A stretch of 64,000 nt of DNA, taken from contig NC_019902.2 of the NCBI RefSeq assembly GCF_000321415.2, forward strand, positions 248,001 to 312,000, given 5' to 3'. Positions 51,549 through 60,680 of the stretch are shown in pieces; position 1 is the stretch's first letter, and each line of letters opens with the position of its first letter. This DNA is from Thioalkalivibrio nitratireducens DSM 14787. Its GTDB lineage: Bacteria > Pseudomonadota > Gammaproteobacteria > Ectothiorhodospirales > Ectothiorhodospiraceae. The translations under genes and the position numbers were made by a program. Under the pieces are notes generated by a model. The model was not told where the DNA came from. It did no database searches and saw only the letters and a program-made list of their open reading frames with translations.

Positions 51549-52127
51549 TCAGGCGTGTCCGGTCACCTGGCTGATCAGGTTCATGTCGATGCCGATCGAC
51601 CGGGCCGCCGCGGCCCAGCGGTCTCCGGGCGCCAGCGAGAACACGATCGCGGGGCTGACCGGGGCAACCAGCCAGGCATTTTCCGCCAGCTCGCCTTCGA
51701 GCTGCCCCGGGCCCCAGCCCGCGTAGCCGAGCGCAACCAGTGCCTGGGCCGGACCCTTGCCCAGCGCCATCGCCTCGAGCACGTCGCGCGAGGTGGTCAG
51801 GGTCAGCCCGCTGCCGAGCGTCCGGCTCCCCGTCCAGCTTTGTTCCGAGCTGTGCAGCACGAAGCCATGCTCCGGGTGCACCGGACCGCCCCGGAACACG
51901 GGTTGTTCCGGGGCACCCGCCACCGGTTCGAGATCCACCTGCCGCAGCAACTGATGCAGGCTCAAGTCGATCGGCTGGTTGATCACCAGCCCCATCGCAC
52001 CCTCGTCATTGTGCTCGCAGAGATACGTGACGGTATGCGCAAAGTAACCGTCCTGCAGACTCGGCATCGCGATCAGGAAATGATCGCGCAGCCCCTCGGT
52101 GTTCGACCTGGACATGCTCGCGGACAT
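51549..52127 (-). CDS. algH: AlgH/YqgE (DUF179) family protein
   Basis: A 192-residue protein with family motifs DHFLIAMPSLQDGYFAHTVTYLCEHN, given here in parts (DHFLIAMPSLQDGYFAHTV, YLCEH), GAMGLVINQP, FRGGPVHPEHGFVLHS and LGYAGWGPGQLEGEL. Function is unknown; it was linked to alginate regulation in Pseudomonas. Start ATG 52127 gives a length near the usual 187; ATG 52115 is possible. The open frame upstream to 52307 is basic, unconserved sequence. It lies next to ruvX as in most gammaproteobacteria. Confidence 0.9.
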   Translation of the reverse strand: MSASMSRSNTEGLRDHFLIAMPSLQDGYFAHTVTYLCEHNDEGAMGLVINQPIDLSLHQLLRQVDLEPVAGAPEQPVFRGGPVHPEHGFVLHSSEQSWTGSRTLGSGLTLTTSRDVLEAMALGKGPAQALVALGYAGWGPGQLEGELAENAWLVAPVSPAIVFSLAPGDRWAAAARSIGIDMNLISQVTGHA

Positions 52128-52330
52128 GGACAAAGTATCGAACGGCTGGGCCGGGTCCGCAAGCACCCCGGTCGCGGGGTCGGGCGTTGCGTCGTAGTTT
52201 TCGGGCCTGGCGGGGGGTGAGCCCGCAGTTCCCCGGCAAGCCGCAGCGGGCGCAAGATCGCGTGCGACGCGGGCTTCCGGCCGCGCGTTCGTGTGCGGCC
52301 ACAGCATGCAGGCGGGGCGTTCTAGAGCGC

Positions 52331-53242
52331 TCAGCGCACCCGCTCCACCCGGTCCCGACGAAACGCCCAGGTTCGGGTGATGACCAGCTGGTCGTACGAT
52401 TCGCGCATGCTTTCCGTGAACGGCGCGAATGGCTGGGCGAGTTCGACGATGCGGATTGCGGCCTGGTCGAGGATCGATTCGCCCGAACTCTGCGCGACCG
52501 CGACATCGAGTACCTGCCCCCCGGCATCCAACCGCACCGACAGCACCAGCGTCCCGGAGAGACCGCGGCGGCGCGCCTCGTCGGGATAGTTCAGGTTGCC
52601 GATGCGCTCGACCTTGCGGATCCAGGCCTCGAGATAGGCCGCCTCCGGGGCACCGCGGGCGGCCAGCGTATCCAGGTAACGCGTCCGGGTGGCGCGCGAC
52701 AGCAGTGTCTGTTCGGTCTCGGCGGGCATCGCACGCGCTGCCTCGAGCCCGCGGGCCATCAACAGCGCTGCCGAAGGCTGTTCGGGTGCTTGCGACGTGT
52801 CCGTTGGCGACGGCTCCTCCGGCGCCGGCGCCGGGGGCACTTCGGGCGCGCGGGTCACGACCGGATCGGGTGGGCGTTCCGGGGCCGGGTCGAAGGGTTC
52901 CAGCTGCGTCTCGATCGGTTCCGGTATCAGGCCGGAGTCGCCCGCCGGAGCGGGATCGGCCGGCCGCTCGCCGACGGGTTCCGGGGTCCGGGCCATCCGC
53001 TCCTGATCGGCGGCGCCGCTTGCGTCCTGTGCCTGGGGGGCGAGGTGCTCCGCGTGTTCCGGCGCCGGCGCAGGTGCGTCGACCCAGGTGACGTCCAGCG
53101 TGACCTGGGCGGGCGTTTCCTCGGGCAGCATCTCGAAACCGACGCCGAGGATGACCAGCGCGTGCAGCACCAACGCCAGGAACAGCGGCAGCGTCAGCCG
53201 GCTCGACTCATCTGGCACGGATTGGAAGAGGGAGGCGGACAT
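52331..53242 (-). CDS. tonB: TonB-family energy transducer
   Basis: A 303-residue protein with one N-terminal helix (LTLPLFLALVLHALVILGVGF), a long Pro/Ala/Glu-rich spacer (about 50-165), and a C-terminal TonB domain (about 205-300) with the conserved YPDEARRRGLSGTLVLSVRL and DQAAIRIVELAQPFAPF. It should couple the proton or sodium potential to outer-membrane transport. The start overlaps the end of the Gx gene by 35 bp. The gshB-tonB-algH-ruvX neighbourhood is common; here three genes stand between gshB and tonB. Confidence 0.88.
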   Translation of the reverse strand: MSASLFQSVPDESSRLTLPLFLALVLHALVILGVGFEMLPEETPAQVTLDVTWVDAPAPAPEHAEHLAPQAQDASGAADQERMARTPEPVGERPADPAPAGDSGLIPEPIETQLEPFDPAPERPPDPVVTRAPEVPPAPAPEEPSPTDTSQAPEQPSAALLMARGLEAARAMPAETEQTLLSRATRTRYLDTLAARGAPEAAYLEAWIRKVERIGNLNYPDEARRRGLSGTLVLSVRLDAGGQVLDVAVAQSSGESILDQAAIRIVELAQPFAPFTESMRESYDQLVITRTWAFRRDRVERVR

Positions 53243-53750
53243 GTCGTTGGATGCGTGGATCGGCCAGCACCGAGACCGTCAGTATACCCGTGATCAGCCC
53301 CGTGATCAGTGCCGCGAGCAGCAGCGGTGGCAGCAGCAACGGCAGCTTGGGGTGCGGGACGATCACGGCCCAGGCCAGCAGAAACTGCCCGAGGGTATGT
53401 GCCATTGCGGCCGGGATTGCCAGGCCCAGCGCGCTGAGCCTGCGCGGGTGCAGCGGGGCGAGGAGCACAAGCACCCCCAGTGCCGTGAGGCCGCCGGTCA
53501 GTGACAGCCAGAAGGCCGGTCCGAGCAGCGTGCCGAGCAGCAGGCTGGCGCCCACGATCCTGACCAGCGTCACCGCCAGCGCCGCCCGCCAGCCCAGCGC
53601 CAGCAGCGCGACCAGCGTGACCACGTTCGCGAGCCCGGGTTTGATCCCCGGTACCGGGCTCGGGATCGCTGCTTCGATTATCTGGAGCCCGATCGCCAGC
53701 GCGGCGAGCGCAGCGATGCGATGGTCCGAGACGTCGGGAGTGCCGGTCAT
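53208..53750 (-). CDS. Gx transporter family membrane protein
   Basis: A 180-residue polytopic protein (about five helices) with the family start IAALAALAIGLQIIEAAIP and the PVPGIKPGLANVVTL motif, which identifies the heptaprenyl diphosphate synthase component I-like / Gx family, an ECF-type membrane fold. Such proteins travel with NusG-domain-II and ApbE genes, as here, and are thought to move a substrate linked to flavinylated electron-transfer proteins. It starts 9 bp after the NusG-II gene. Confidence 0.85.
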   Translation of the reverse strand: MTGTPDVSDHRIAALAALAIGLQIIEAAIPSPVPGIKPGLANVVTLVALLALGWRAALAVTLVRIVGASLLLGTLLGPAFWLSLTGGLTALGVLVLLAPLHPRRLSALGLAIPAAMAHTLGQFLLAWAVIVPHPKLPLLLPPLLLAALITGLITGILTVSVLADPRIQRHVRLPLPIRAR

Positions 53751-53759
53751 CGCGGCCGC

Positions 53760-54143
53760 TCAGTAGTGCATGCTGTCGAACGCCGGGCGCGAGCCCGCGA
53801 CCTGCAGCACCAGCCGGTTCGGAAGGCTAACCGCGAGGTCGCCCGGGCGCTCCAGCCAGCCGGCGCCCTCGCAGATGCCCTGGCTCCCCGGGGAACGCAG
53901 GCAGCGGGCGCGACCGGCGCGGATCTCGACCTCGGTGACACCCGCCACGCCTTCGATGCGGATCCCGCGATCCCGGTCCAGCGGGTACTGCCGTTCCGGG
54001 ACACCCGCCTGGGTGACCACCAGCGCTACCGGGCCGGTTTGTGCCGGGTCCACTGGGGAATAGACCAGCAGGAAGCTGGCCGTGACCCCGGCCGTGGCCA
54101 GCGCGATCATCAGCCCGTCTCCCCAGCGCAGGCCCCATTTCAT
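53760..54143 (-). CDS. NusG domain II-containing protein
   Basis: A 127-residue membrane-anchored protein: helix at about 12-28 (LMIALATAGVTASFLLVY), then a beta domain. The pattern YPLDRDRGIRIEGVAGVTEVEI followed by ARCLRSPGSQGIC and LPNRLVLQV is that of the stand-alone NusG-II proteins that accompany Gx and ApbE genes. The two Cys residues could bind a cofactor or pair. It overlaps apbE by 4 bp. Confidence 0.85.
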   Translation of the reverse strand: MKWGLRWGDGLMIALATAGVTASFLLVYSPVDPAQTGPVALVVTQAGVPERQYPLDRDRGIRIEGVAGVTEVEIRAGRARCLRSPGSQGICEGAGWLERPGDLAVSLPNRLVLQVAGSRPAFDSMHY

Positions 54144-55228
54144 CGCGTCAGTCCGGCCCCTGCGGCTTCCGCCGTGCGGATCCGCGAAGTCACCTCGCGC
54201 TGGAACTCGACCCTGGAGGCGATCGCCGGGGTCAGTTCGACCGTGCCGTCCGGCAGCGTGACCAGCGCCAGCTCCGCACCCAGGCGCCGCGCGTACCGGG
54301 GCCAGGCATCGGGGCCGGCGATCATCAGGGTGGTGGCGGCAGCATCGGCCAGCACGGGATCATCGTGCAGCACGGTCGCCGACGTGAGCCCTCGGGCGGG
54401 GCGACCGCTGCGGGGATCGATCACATGATGCATACGCTCGCCCTCCCATTCGTAGCCGCGTTCGTAGTCCCCGGAAGTGAACAGCGCTTCGCCGGATCCG
54501 AGTTCCACGCTGGCCAGCACCTGGGCAGCCCGCGGATCCCGGATTCCGATCCGCCAGGCCCGGTGTGCCGGGCGCCCCATGGTCATCAGGTCGCCGCCGG
54601 CATTCACGATCGCGTGTTCCACCCCGAGTTCGGCCAGCCGTTCGAGGCTGCGTGCGATCGCCAACCCCTTCGCGAGCCCGCCGAAATCTAGCTGCAGCTC
54701 CGGATGCCGTCCGCGCAGCCGGGTACCTTCCCGCTCGATGTCGGCCATGCGCGGAGGGTCTTCCAGCAACGCCGCGAGTGTCGCCGGCGTGGGCGGCGGC
54801 CCCGCCGCTTCATTCTGATGGAAACCCCAGGCCGCAACGAGGCGGCCGAGTGCGGGATTGAACAGCCCGCCGGTCAGGGCGTCGAGTTCCTGTGCGCGTT
54901 CGACCAGCGTCAGGATCGACGGCGGAGCGCTGAACGCCTCGCCTGCTGCGAGCAGGTCGTTGGTTCGAACCAGCGGACCCGGTTCCCAGGCATGCCACAA
55001 GTCGTGCATGGCTTCGAGGTCGGCACCCAGTTCGGACTCGATCCGCAACAGGTCGTGCACGCCGGCCGGATACAGCGTAACGTCGACTATCGTCCCGAAG
55101 GCATAGAAGGTCAGGCGGTCGGTGTCGGGCTCCGGCGCGTCGGTACAGCCCGCCAGCCACAGCGCCCCCAGCAGCAGGAGCCAGAAACCAGGGCCCGCGT
55201 GGCCAGGGGCGGCCGGGGGGGCGGTCAT
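54140..55228 (-). CDS. apbE: ApbE-type FAD:protein FMN transferase lipoprotein
   Basis: A 362-residue periplasmic lipoprotein (lipobox LWLAGC, about residues 24-29). The ApbE fold shows YAFGTIVDVTLY, LQLDFGGLAKGLAIARSLE, NAGGDLMTMG and the metal-binding Asp in AAATTLMI with DPRSGRP before it. ApbE attaches FMN to threonines of target proteins, such as Rnf or Nqr subunits and FMN-binding domains. Its target is not in the window. It is coupled (4-bp overlap) to gshB and the NusG-II gene. Confidence 0.93.
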   Translation of the reverse strand: MTAPPAAPGHAGPGFWLLLLGALWLAGCTDAPEPDTDRLTFYAFGTIVDVTLYPAGVHDLLRIESELGADLEAMHDLWHAWEPGPLVRTNDLLAAGEAFSAPPSILTLVERAQELDALTGGLFNPALGRLVAAWGFHQNEAAGPPPTPATLAALLEDPPRMADIEREGTRLRGRHPELQLDFGGLAKGLAIARSLERLAELGVEHAIVNAGGDLMTMGRPAHRAWRIGIRDPRAAQVLASVELGSGEALFTSGDYERGYEWEGERMHHVIDPRSGRPARGLTSATVLHDDPVLADAAATTLMIAGPDAWPRYARRLGAELALVTLPDGTVELTPAIASRVEFQREVTSRIRTAEAAGAGLTR

Positions 55229-56178
55229 GCCGTGCCGGTGTCCAGGAAGCGGATGAACATGCCCGCGATGTCCAGCCCGCGCGCCCGATCGAGCTCGCGG
55301 ACGCCGGTGGGGCTGGTCACGTTGATCTCGGTGAGGTAGTCGCCGATCACGTCCAGGCCGACGAAATCGAGCCCGCGGGCACGCAACTCCGGCGCCAGCT
55401 GCGCGCAGATCCAGCGGTCGCGCTCGGTCAGGGGCACCGCCTCGCCGCGCCCGCCAGCGGCCAGGTTGGCGCGGGATTCGCCCTGCGCGGGAATGCGTGC
55501 CAGCGCGTACTCGACCGGCTCGCCGTGGATCAGGATGATGCGCTTGTCGCCCTGGCGATACTCGGGCAGGAAACGCTGGGCGATCACGGTGCGCCGGTCG
55601 AAGCGGGTGATCGTCTCCAGGATCACCGATACGTTCGGGTCGCCCTGGTCCAGGCGGAATACCGAGGCTCCGCCCATGCCGTCCATCGGTTTGACCACGA
55701 TCCGCTGCTGCTCGGCGAGGAAGTCCCGGATGCGCGCGCGGTCCCGGGTGATCAGCGTCGGCGGGCAGCACTGGGGAAAGTGCGCAGTGAATGCCTTCTC
55801 GTTCACGTCGCGCAGGGACCGGGGGCGGTTCACCACGCGTACGCCGGCGTTCTCGGCAATCTCCAGCAGGTAGGTCGCGTAGATGTACTCGAGGTCGAAC
55901 GGGGGATCCTTGCGCATCAGCAGGATGTCGAAGCGGTCGACCGGGCCTTCGACCGGATCCCCGAGTCGGTGGTAGTCGTGCGCCTGGTCGCGCACGGTGA
56001 CCGGCCGGCTGCGGGCCAGAACCGCCCCGTCCCGCAGCCAGAGATCGGAGAGCTCGAGATAGTGCGCGCGATGGCCACGCCGGGCCATCGCCAGTAGCAT
56101 CGCGAAGGTCGAATCCTTGGCCGGCTTGATGGCCTGGATCGGGTCCATGACCACGCCGATGGAAAGCTGCTCGGGCAT
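55225..56178 (-). CDS. gshB: Glutathione synthetase
   Basis: A 317-residue ATP-grasp ligase that adds glycine to gamma-glutamylcysteine. Motifs: GVVMDPIQAIKPAKDSTFAML, LLMRKDPPFDLEYIYATYLL, VVKPMDGMGGASVFRL and the late LDFVGLDVIGDYLTEINVTSPTG, quoted as LDFVGLDVIG and EINVTSPTG. It heads a ten-gene minus-strand run down to pyrC'. In pseudomonads gshB is followed by the pilG-chpA chemosensory genes; here the ChpA-like gene is placed divergently. Confidence 0.95.
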   Translation of the reverse strand: MPEQLSIGVVMDPIQAIKPAKDSTFAMLLAMARRGHRAHYLELSDLWLRDGAVLARSRPVTVRDQAHDYHRLGDPVEGPVDRFDILLMRKDPPFDLEYIYATYLLEIAENAGVRVVNRPRSLRDVNEKAFTAHFPQCCPPTLITRDRARIRDFLAEQQRIVVKPMDGMGGASVFRLDQGDPNVSVILETITRFDRRTVIAQRFLPEYRQGDKRIILIHGEPVEYALARIPAQGESRANLAAGGRGEAVPLTERDRWICAQLAPELRARGLDFVGLDVIGDYLTEINVTSPTGVRELDRARGLDIAGMFIRFLDTGTA

Positions 56179-56377
56179 GTCTCGTATCGCCTCCTGTGTC
56201 GTGCCAGTATGCCACGATCAACGCACGCGCCGAGCCCTCGGGCAGGATCCCGCCGGCTGCGCGCCGTGGCCGCTTTGTGGCACAGTCCCCCCGGCTGCCG
56301 GCCCGGGCGGCAGGAGTTCCTGCTCCAGACGGCAATCCGGGCCGCGCCGGCCGCTCACCGACCATGCGAACGGGCAC

Positions 56378-58357
56378 ATGACGATCGAAACCGGCACCTG
56401 GGACCGAGGCGAGCTCGGCGACCTGTTCTTCTGGGTCCAGCGGGCGTTGCAGAAATACGTCGAGAACGCCGCCTGCCGCGAATGCATCCGCCTCGCGCGC
56501 GAAGGACTGGAACAGATCCAGGCGAGCCTCGAAGGGGTGGGGCGGGACGATGTCGAGGGCCTCTGCACGGAGATGCTCAGGGTCATCGCCGGCCTCGAGT
56601 CGGGCGACATCTCCGGCCATGCAGGCGCGGGCGACGCGTTGCTGCGCGCGGCACTGCGGATGCCGGGCCAGCTCGACACGGTCGACGCCACCGCGGAACA
56701 CCTGGCGCGCGCGGTGTCGCCGCTGGTCAACGAACTGCGTGCGCTGCGCGGCGCGGCCCCGCTGATCGCCGCGCCGGTGCTGTTCACCCCCCGGCTGGTG
56801 GACTCCGGGGCTCCGCCGCCCCCGGCGGTCGATCCGGCGCTGCAGGAGTCCCGCCGCCGGTTCCAGCAGGCACTGCTGGACCTGCTGCGGGACCGGGAAC
56901 CGCCGGTGACCCTCGGGCGGCTGGCCGACGCCGCGGCCGGCATCGCGCAGTCGCTCCCCGACGGTGCCGGGCGGGAACTGTTTGGCGTTACCGCCGAATT
57001 TGCGGCGGCGCTGGCCCGGAATCCCGAATTCCTGTCCCCGCCGCACAAGCGCCTGCTGGGGCGGGTGGATCGCGAACTGGGCCAGTGGCTGCGCTGGATC
57101 GAGCAGGCCGGCGACGAGGGGCGGGATTTCCAGCTCGGCGGTCTCGTCGCCGCGCCGGGCCTGGTCGAGCTGGCCCGGGAGGCGCTGCTCCGGGTGACTG
57201 GTCCGGGGGCTGGGGGGATGCCGGCAGGGCCGGGGGTTGCGCCGGAGCCTGCAGATTCCCTTGGGGGCGGCTTGGCGCCCGCTCCGCGTACCGACTCATC
57301 CGGTTCGCCCGGGAGTTCCGGCGGTGGCCCGGTGCCCGCTGCCGCCAGCGAAGCCCCGTTCACCGCTGCGCGGCGGGGCACCGGGCCCCCGGGGGAGATG
57401 GGCCGAGAGCCGGTACCCGATGGCGCGCAGGACTTCGACGAGCGGCGGCTGCTCGGACCGGTGCGTGACGGGCAGGATCCGGTGCCCGTTGCGGCACTGG
57501 AGCGCCTGGTCCGGGTCATCCGTGGACTGGAAGGGGCGTTCGGCGGGTGGAAAACCCACCCGTCGGACCTGGACGCGATCCGCGCCGTGGCCGTTCTGGT
57601 ACGGTCCGTGCGTGAGGATGCCCGGGCTGCGGGCGCCCCCCGCCTCGGGGAGTTCGCCTCGTTGCTGGAATCCTTCCTCGACCGGCTCGCCGCGGCCGGC
57701 GGCTGCGCCGGCACGGAACTGCTGCAGGTGGTCGAGGATGCGGTGAGCGTGCTGCCCGAGCTGCTCGCGGAGATCCGCGACGATCTCCCGGGTGACACGC
57801 CGGTGATGGACATCGTGCTCAGGATCCGGGCCATGCGGGACGAGCCGCTGCCCGGCGACGACGCCGAGGAGGCGCCGGAAACGGTCCCGGAACAGGATCT
57901 GGGCCGGATCCGCCAGAAGGGCGCCCAGGACATGGCGCGGCTGGCGGCCGCTTTCGCCGCCCTGGATGGCGAGGACGGTGGCGGGCAGCGGGACCAGGAC
58001 GCCGGGGCGGCCGCCGGCCTGCCCGGCGCGGCCGTTCAGGCGGCCCGGTCGAAGCTGTCCGAGGTGGTGTCGTGGCACCAGCACGTGGTCGAGGCGCTGA
58101 CCGGGGCCGCGGGCCAGTTGCGGGAGCTCGAGGACCTGCTCGCGCGGCTCCGGCAAACAATGGAGATGGAAGCGGCGTATCGGGTGCCCCCGGAGGCTGG
58201 TAATGACCCGGGGCTGTCGGAATGCCTCGACGCGATCGAGCAGACGCGGCTGGGCCTGGCCGGAGCCATCGGCAACGCATCGGCGGCGCTGCTGCAGCAG
58301 CGCCGTGCGACCCAGGCCCTTGAGGACCGGCTCGAACCGGACGACGGCGCCGGGTGA
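56378..58357 (+). pseudogene. ChpA/PilL-like chemosensory protein, truncated
   Basis: 659 residues from ATG 56378 resemble the N-terminal two-fifths of the type IV pilus chemosensory kinase ChpA/PilL. Similar features are the N-terminal helical domain (WVQRALQKYVEN, LLRAALRMPGQLD, VSPLVNELRALRG), a long Gly/Pro/Ser linker (about 280-355), an Hpt-like helical unit near 400-450 (with Val where the phosphorylated His would be), and the last 110 residues matching the coiled P3-like region (LLLQQRRATQAL). The frame ends at 58357 in unrelated IS sequence, so the ATPase, CheW and receiver domains are missing. Calling it a pseudogene is an inference; it could still be a scaffold of the FimL kind. Confidence 0.65.
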
Positions 58358-60015
58358 TCGGTGGACGTCAGCGTGGCGGACGTTACCTGGTGGAGAGTTT
58401 TGTCGACACGGCGGCGTTCGCGGGGACCTGTTATCGGGCCTCGAACTGGGTCGAGGTGGGTTGCACGCGCGGTCGCGGTCGGCAGGACCGGGCGCATGCC
58501 GGCGGGGCGGGGGTCAAGGCGATTTATGTGTATCCGTTGGTGCACGATTTCCGTGACCGGCTGGGGGTGGTGCTGTCGGCACCGCCGCGACCCTTGGGTG
58601 CGGGCGAGGGTCTGGACTCGGCGCATTGGGCCGAGCAGGAGTTTGGCGGCGCCCCGCTGGGCGATGTCCGTCTGGGCCGGCGTCTGGTGATGAGTGCCGA
58701 GCGTCAGGCCGAGCAGCCGGGGCGGGCCTTTCCCGGGGCGGCGCAGGGGGACCGGGCCGCGACCAAGGGCTACTACCGGCTGATTGATCATCCGGATGTC
58801 GAGGCGGTGACGATGGCGGCGATTCTGGAGCCGCATCGTCAGAACACCCTGCGGCGCATGCAGGGCGAGGCGCAGGTGTTGTGCGTGGCCGACGGCACGG
58901 ATCTGGATTACACCAACCTGGCGCACTGCGAGGGTCTGGGGGCGAGCACCTGCAATCAGACCGGCGCCCAAGCGCGCAGCCTGCATCTGCATTCGACGCT
59001 GGCAATCAACGCCCAGGGCATTCCGCTGGACATCGTCGATGTGCGTTGCCGCACGCCGGAGGAACCGGCGCCCAAGAAGCCCGCCAAGTCGACCCCGATC
59101 GAGGAGAAGAAGACCTTCGACTGGATCGCGTCCTTGCAGGCCTGTGCGGCAGCAGCCCGGCAGATGCCTGAGACCCGTATCACCTGCGTGATGGACCGGG
59201 AAGCGGACTTCTGCGAACTGTTCGATGCGCAGCGCAAAGACCCGTGCGTGGACTTGCTGGTGCGCGCCCAGTTCAGCCGCAAGACCACTGCGGGCCAGCC
59301 GCTGTTCGACCAACTGCGCAGCGCCGCGGCGGGCGGGTCGCCCACCTTGATGGTCCAACGCCAAAGCGCGCGGCCCAAGCGCAGCAAGCAGAAAGCCCGG
59401 GCGGGCCGTCAAGCCCGTCGCGCCGCGTTGACGCTGCATTACGCCCCGGTCGAGTTCGCGCCTCCGGAGAATCTCAAAGGGCTCGACCCGGTCCAGCTGT
59501 GGGCCGTGCACGCGGTCGAGAACCACCCGCCCGAAGGGGGCAAGCCCATCGAATGGTTCCTGCTCACCAGCCGCCCGGTCAGCGACGCGGACTCGGCTCG
59601 GCAGTGCCTGACCGACTACGCCCTGCGCTGACGCATTGAAGACTGGCACCGGGTGATCAAATCGGGTTGCCAGATCGAAGCGCTGACCCATGACACGCTG
59701 GATCGGCTCAAGCGTGCGGTCGCCATCAAGCTGGTCATCGGCTGGCGAATCATGGTGCTGACCCTGTTGGGCCGGGAAGTGCCCGAGCTGCCGGTGGAGA
59801 TCCTGTTCACCGACCTCGAGATCGAAGTCATGACCGCATGGGCCAAGGCCCATCGGGCCAAAGTGCGCGTCACGCTGGGCGACGCCGTGCCTCTGGTCGC
59901 CTGCATCGGGGGCTATCTCGCCCACACCCGCGATCCCCCGAGCCACCAGCTCATGTGGTACGGCTACCAGTATTTGTACAACCTGTGTGTCGGTTATGAG
60001 CTCAGAGCAACGTAG
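58354..60015 (+). mobile_element. IS4-family element remnant with a DUF4338 fragment and a nonsense-interrupted transposase
   Basis: The frame from 58354 starts in the middle of a DUF4338 domain (RYLVESFVDTAAFAGTCYRA, VKAIYVYPLVHDF), then runs into an IS4-type transposase (FGGAPLGDVRLGRRL, VLCVADGTDLDYTNL with the first catalytic Asp, CVMDREADF with the second). A TGA at 59629-59631 breaks the frame inside the YREK motif: YALR-stop-RIEDWHRVIKSG, where relatives have Trp. The same frame then continues to 60015 with the catalytic Glu and Lys. The start of DUF4338 is missing, so the element is both truncated and mutated. No terminal repeats are clear. Confidence 0.85.
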
Positions 60016-60076
60016 ATCACAACGTCGTCAGTCAACTGGCCCAGCAGAATATCTGGGGCACGAGCAGGGCTAGCCC

Positions 60077-60330
60077 ATTCTGGAGTTTCCGCTGTGGCCC
60101 ATCACGAATAATTGGGCCGAACTGGCCTTGCGTCACTGGGTGCTCAGTCGTCGCATCAGTCAGGGCACCCGAACCGAGCAAGGCTCTCTGGCCTTCTCGC
60201 TCCTCGCCAGCGTGATCGAAACCTGCCGCAAGCGCCGTGTCTCGCCATGGCCCTACCTGGCTCAGGTGGTCAAGCAGCGGCGAAAAGGAGAGCCGGCACC
60301 CTTTCTGCCCGAACCCGCCCCTGCGCCATA
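60077..60330 (+). mobile_element. IS66-family transposase C-terminal remnant
   Basis: In one frame the sequence reads ILEFPLWPITNNWAELALRH, then RRISQGTRTEQGSLAFSLLA and SVIETCRKRRVSPWPYLAQV, ending at a TAA at 60328-60330. TNNxAExALRxxVxxRRIS and ETCRKRxxxPxxYL are the C-terminal signature of IS66-type transposases. The rest of the gene is absent, and it directly follows the IS4 remnant. Confidence 0.7.
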
Positions 60331-60680
60331 ACCTCTAGCCGAACGCGGCTGCAATACCGGCACTCAAGCCGGGGGGAGTGAACGCATACGGCAGAACTGG
60401 CCGGTCGCGACCGGCGGAAGCGGTGGTCTCATTCGCCGGAACACGCAATCCTGGTCAGTTGGCTCCGGCTGGGTTCTGGTGCACGTGCGTCGTTCACTCC
60501 AGTCCGGGTACGGACGTCGAGATTTCCTATACTCACAACAGGATGTCGCCGCTGTCGGGCGCACCGATCTCGGGATGGTGACGGTTTGCATGACCGGGTC
60601 AGCGACGGAGGAGACCCGGTCGAGGGCATGGAGCACATGGGGGCATCCAGCCATTCGCGGATAGAAAACGGGAGTCTGCC
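60331..60680. other. Non-coding stretch downstream of IS remnants
   Basis: About 350 bp without a recognisable gene. The first 70 bp (ending near gtgaacgcatacgg) may be the end of the IS66-type element, since a GC-rich palindrome (ccggcactcaagccgg) precedes it. The remainder should contain the promoter of the following reductase gene; tcctatactcacaa near 60525-60538 is a possible -10 region. Confidence 0.4.

Noticed and set aside
59629-59631. TGA as a selenocysteine codon in the transposase
   Set aside because: The position is Trp in relatives, no SECIS-like hairpin is apparent directly downstream, and transposases of this family do not use selenocysteine.
58036-59946. 636-codon minus-strand frame across the IS4 remnant
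   Set aside because: The plus strand carries the recognisable transposase; the minus frame has no motifs.
60364-60654. Short open frames on both strands after the IS66 remnant
   Set aside because: No start signals or motifs; composition is consistent with non-coding IS ends and promoter sequence.
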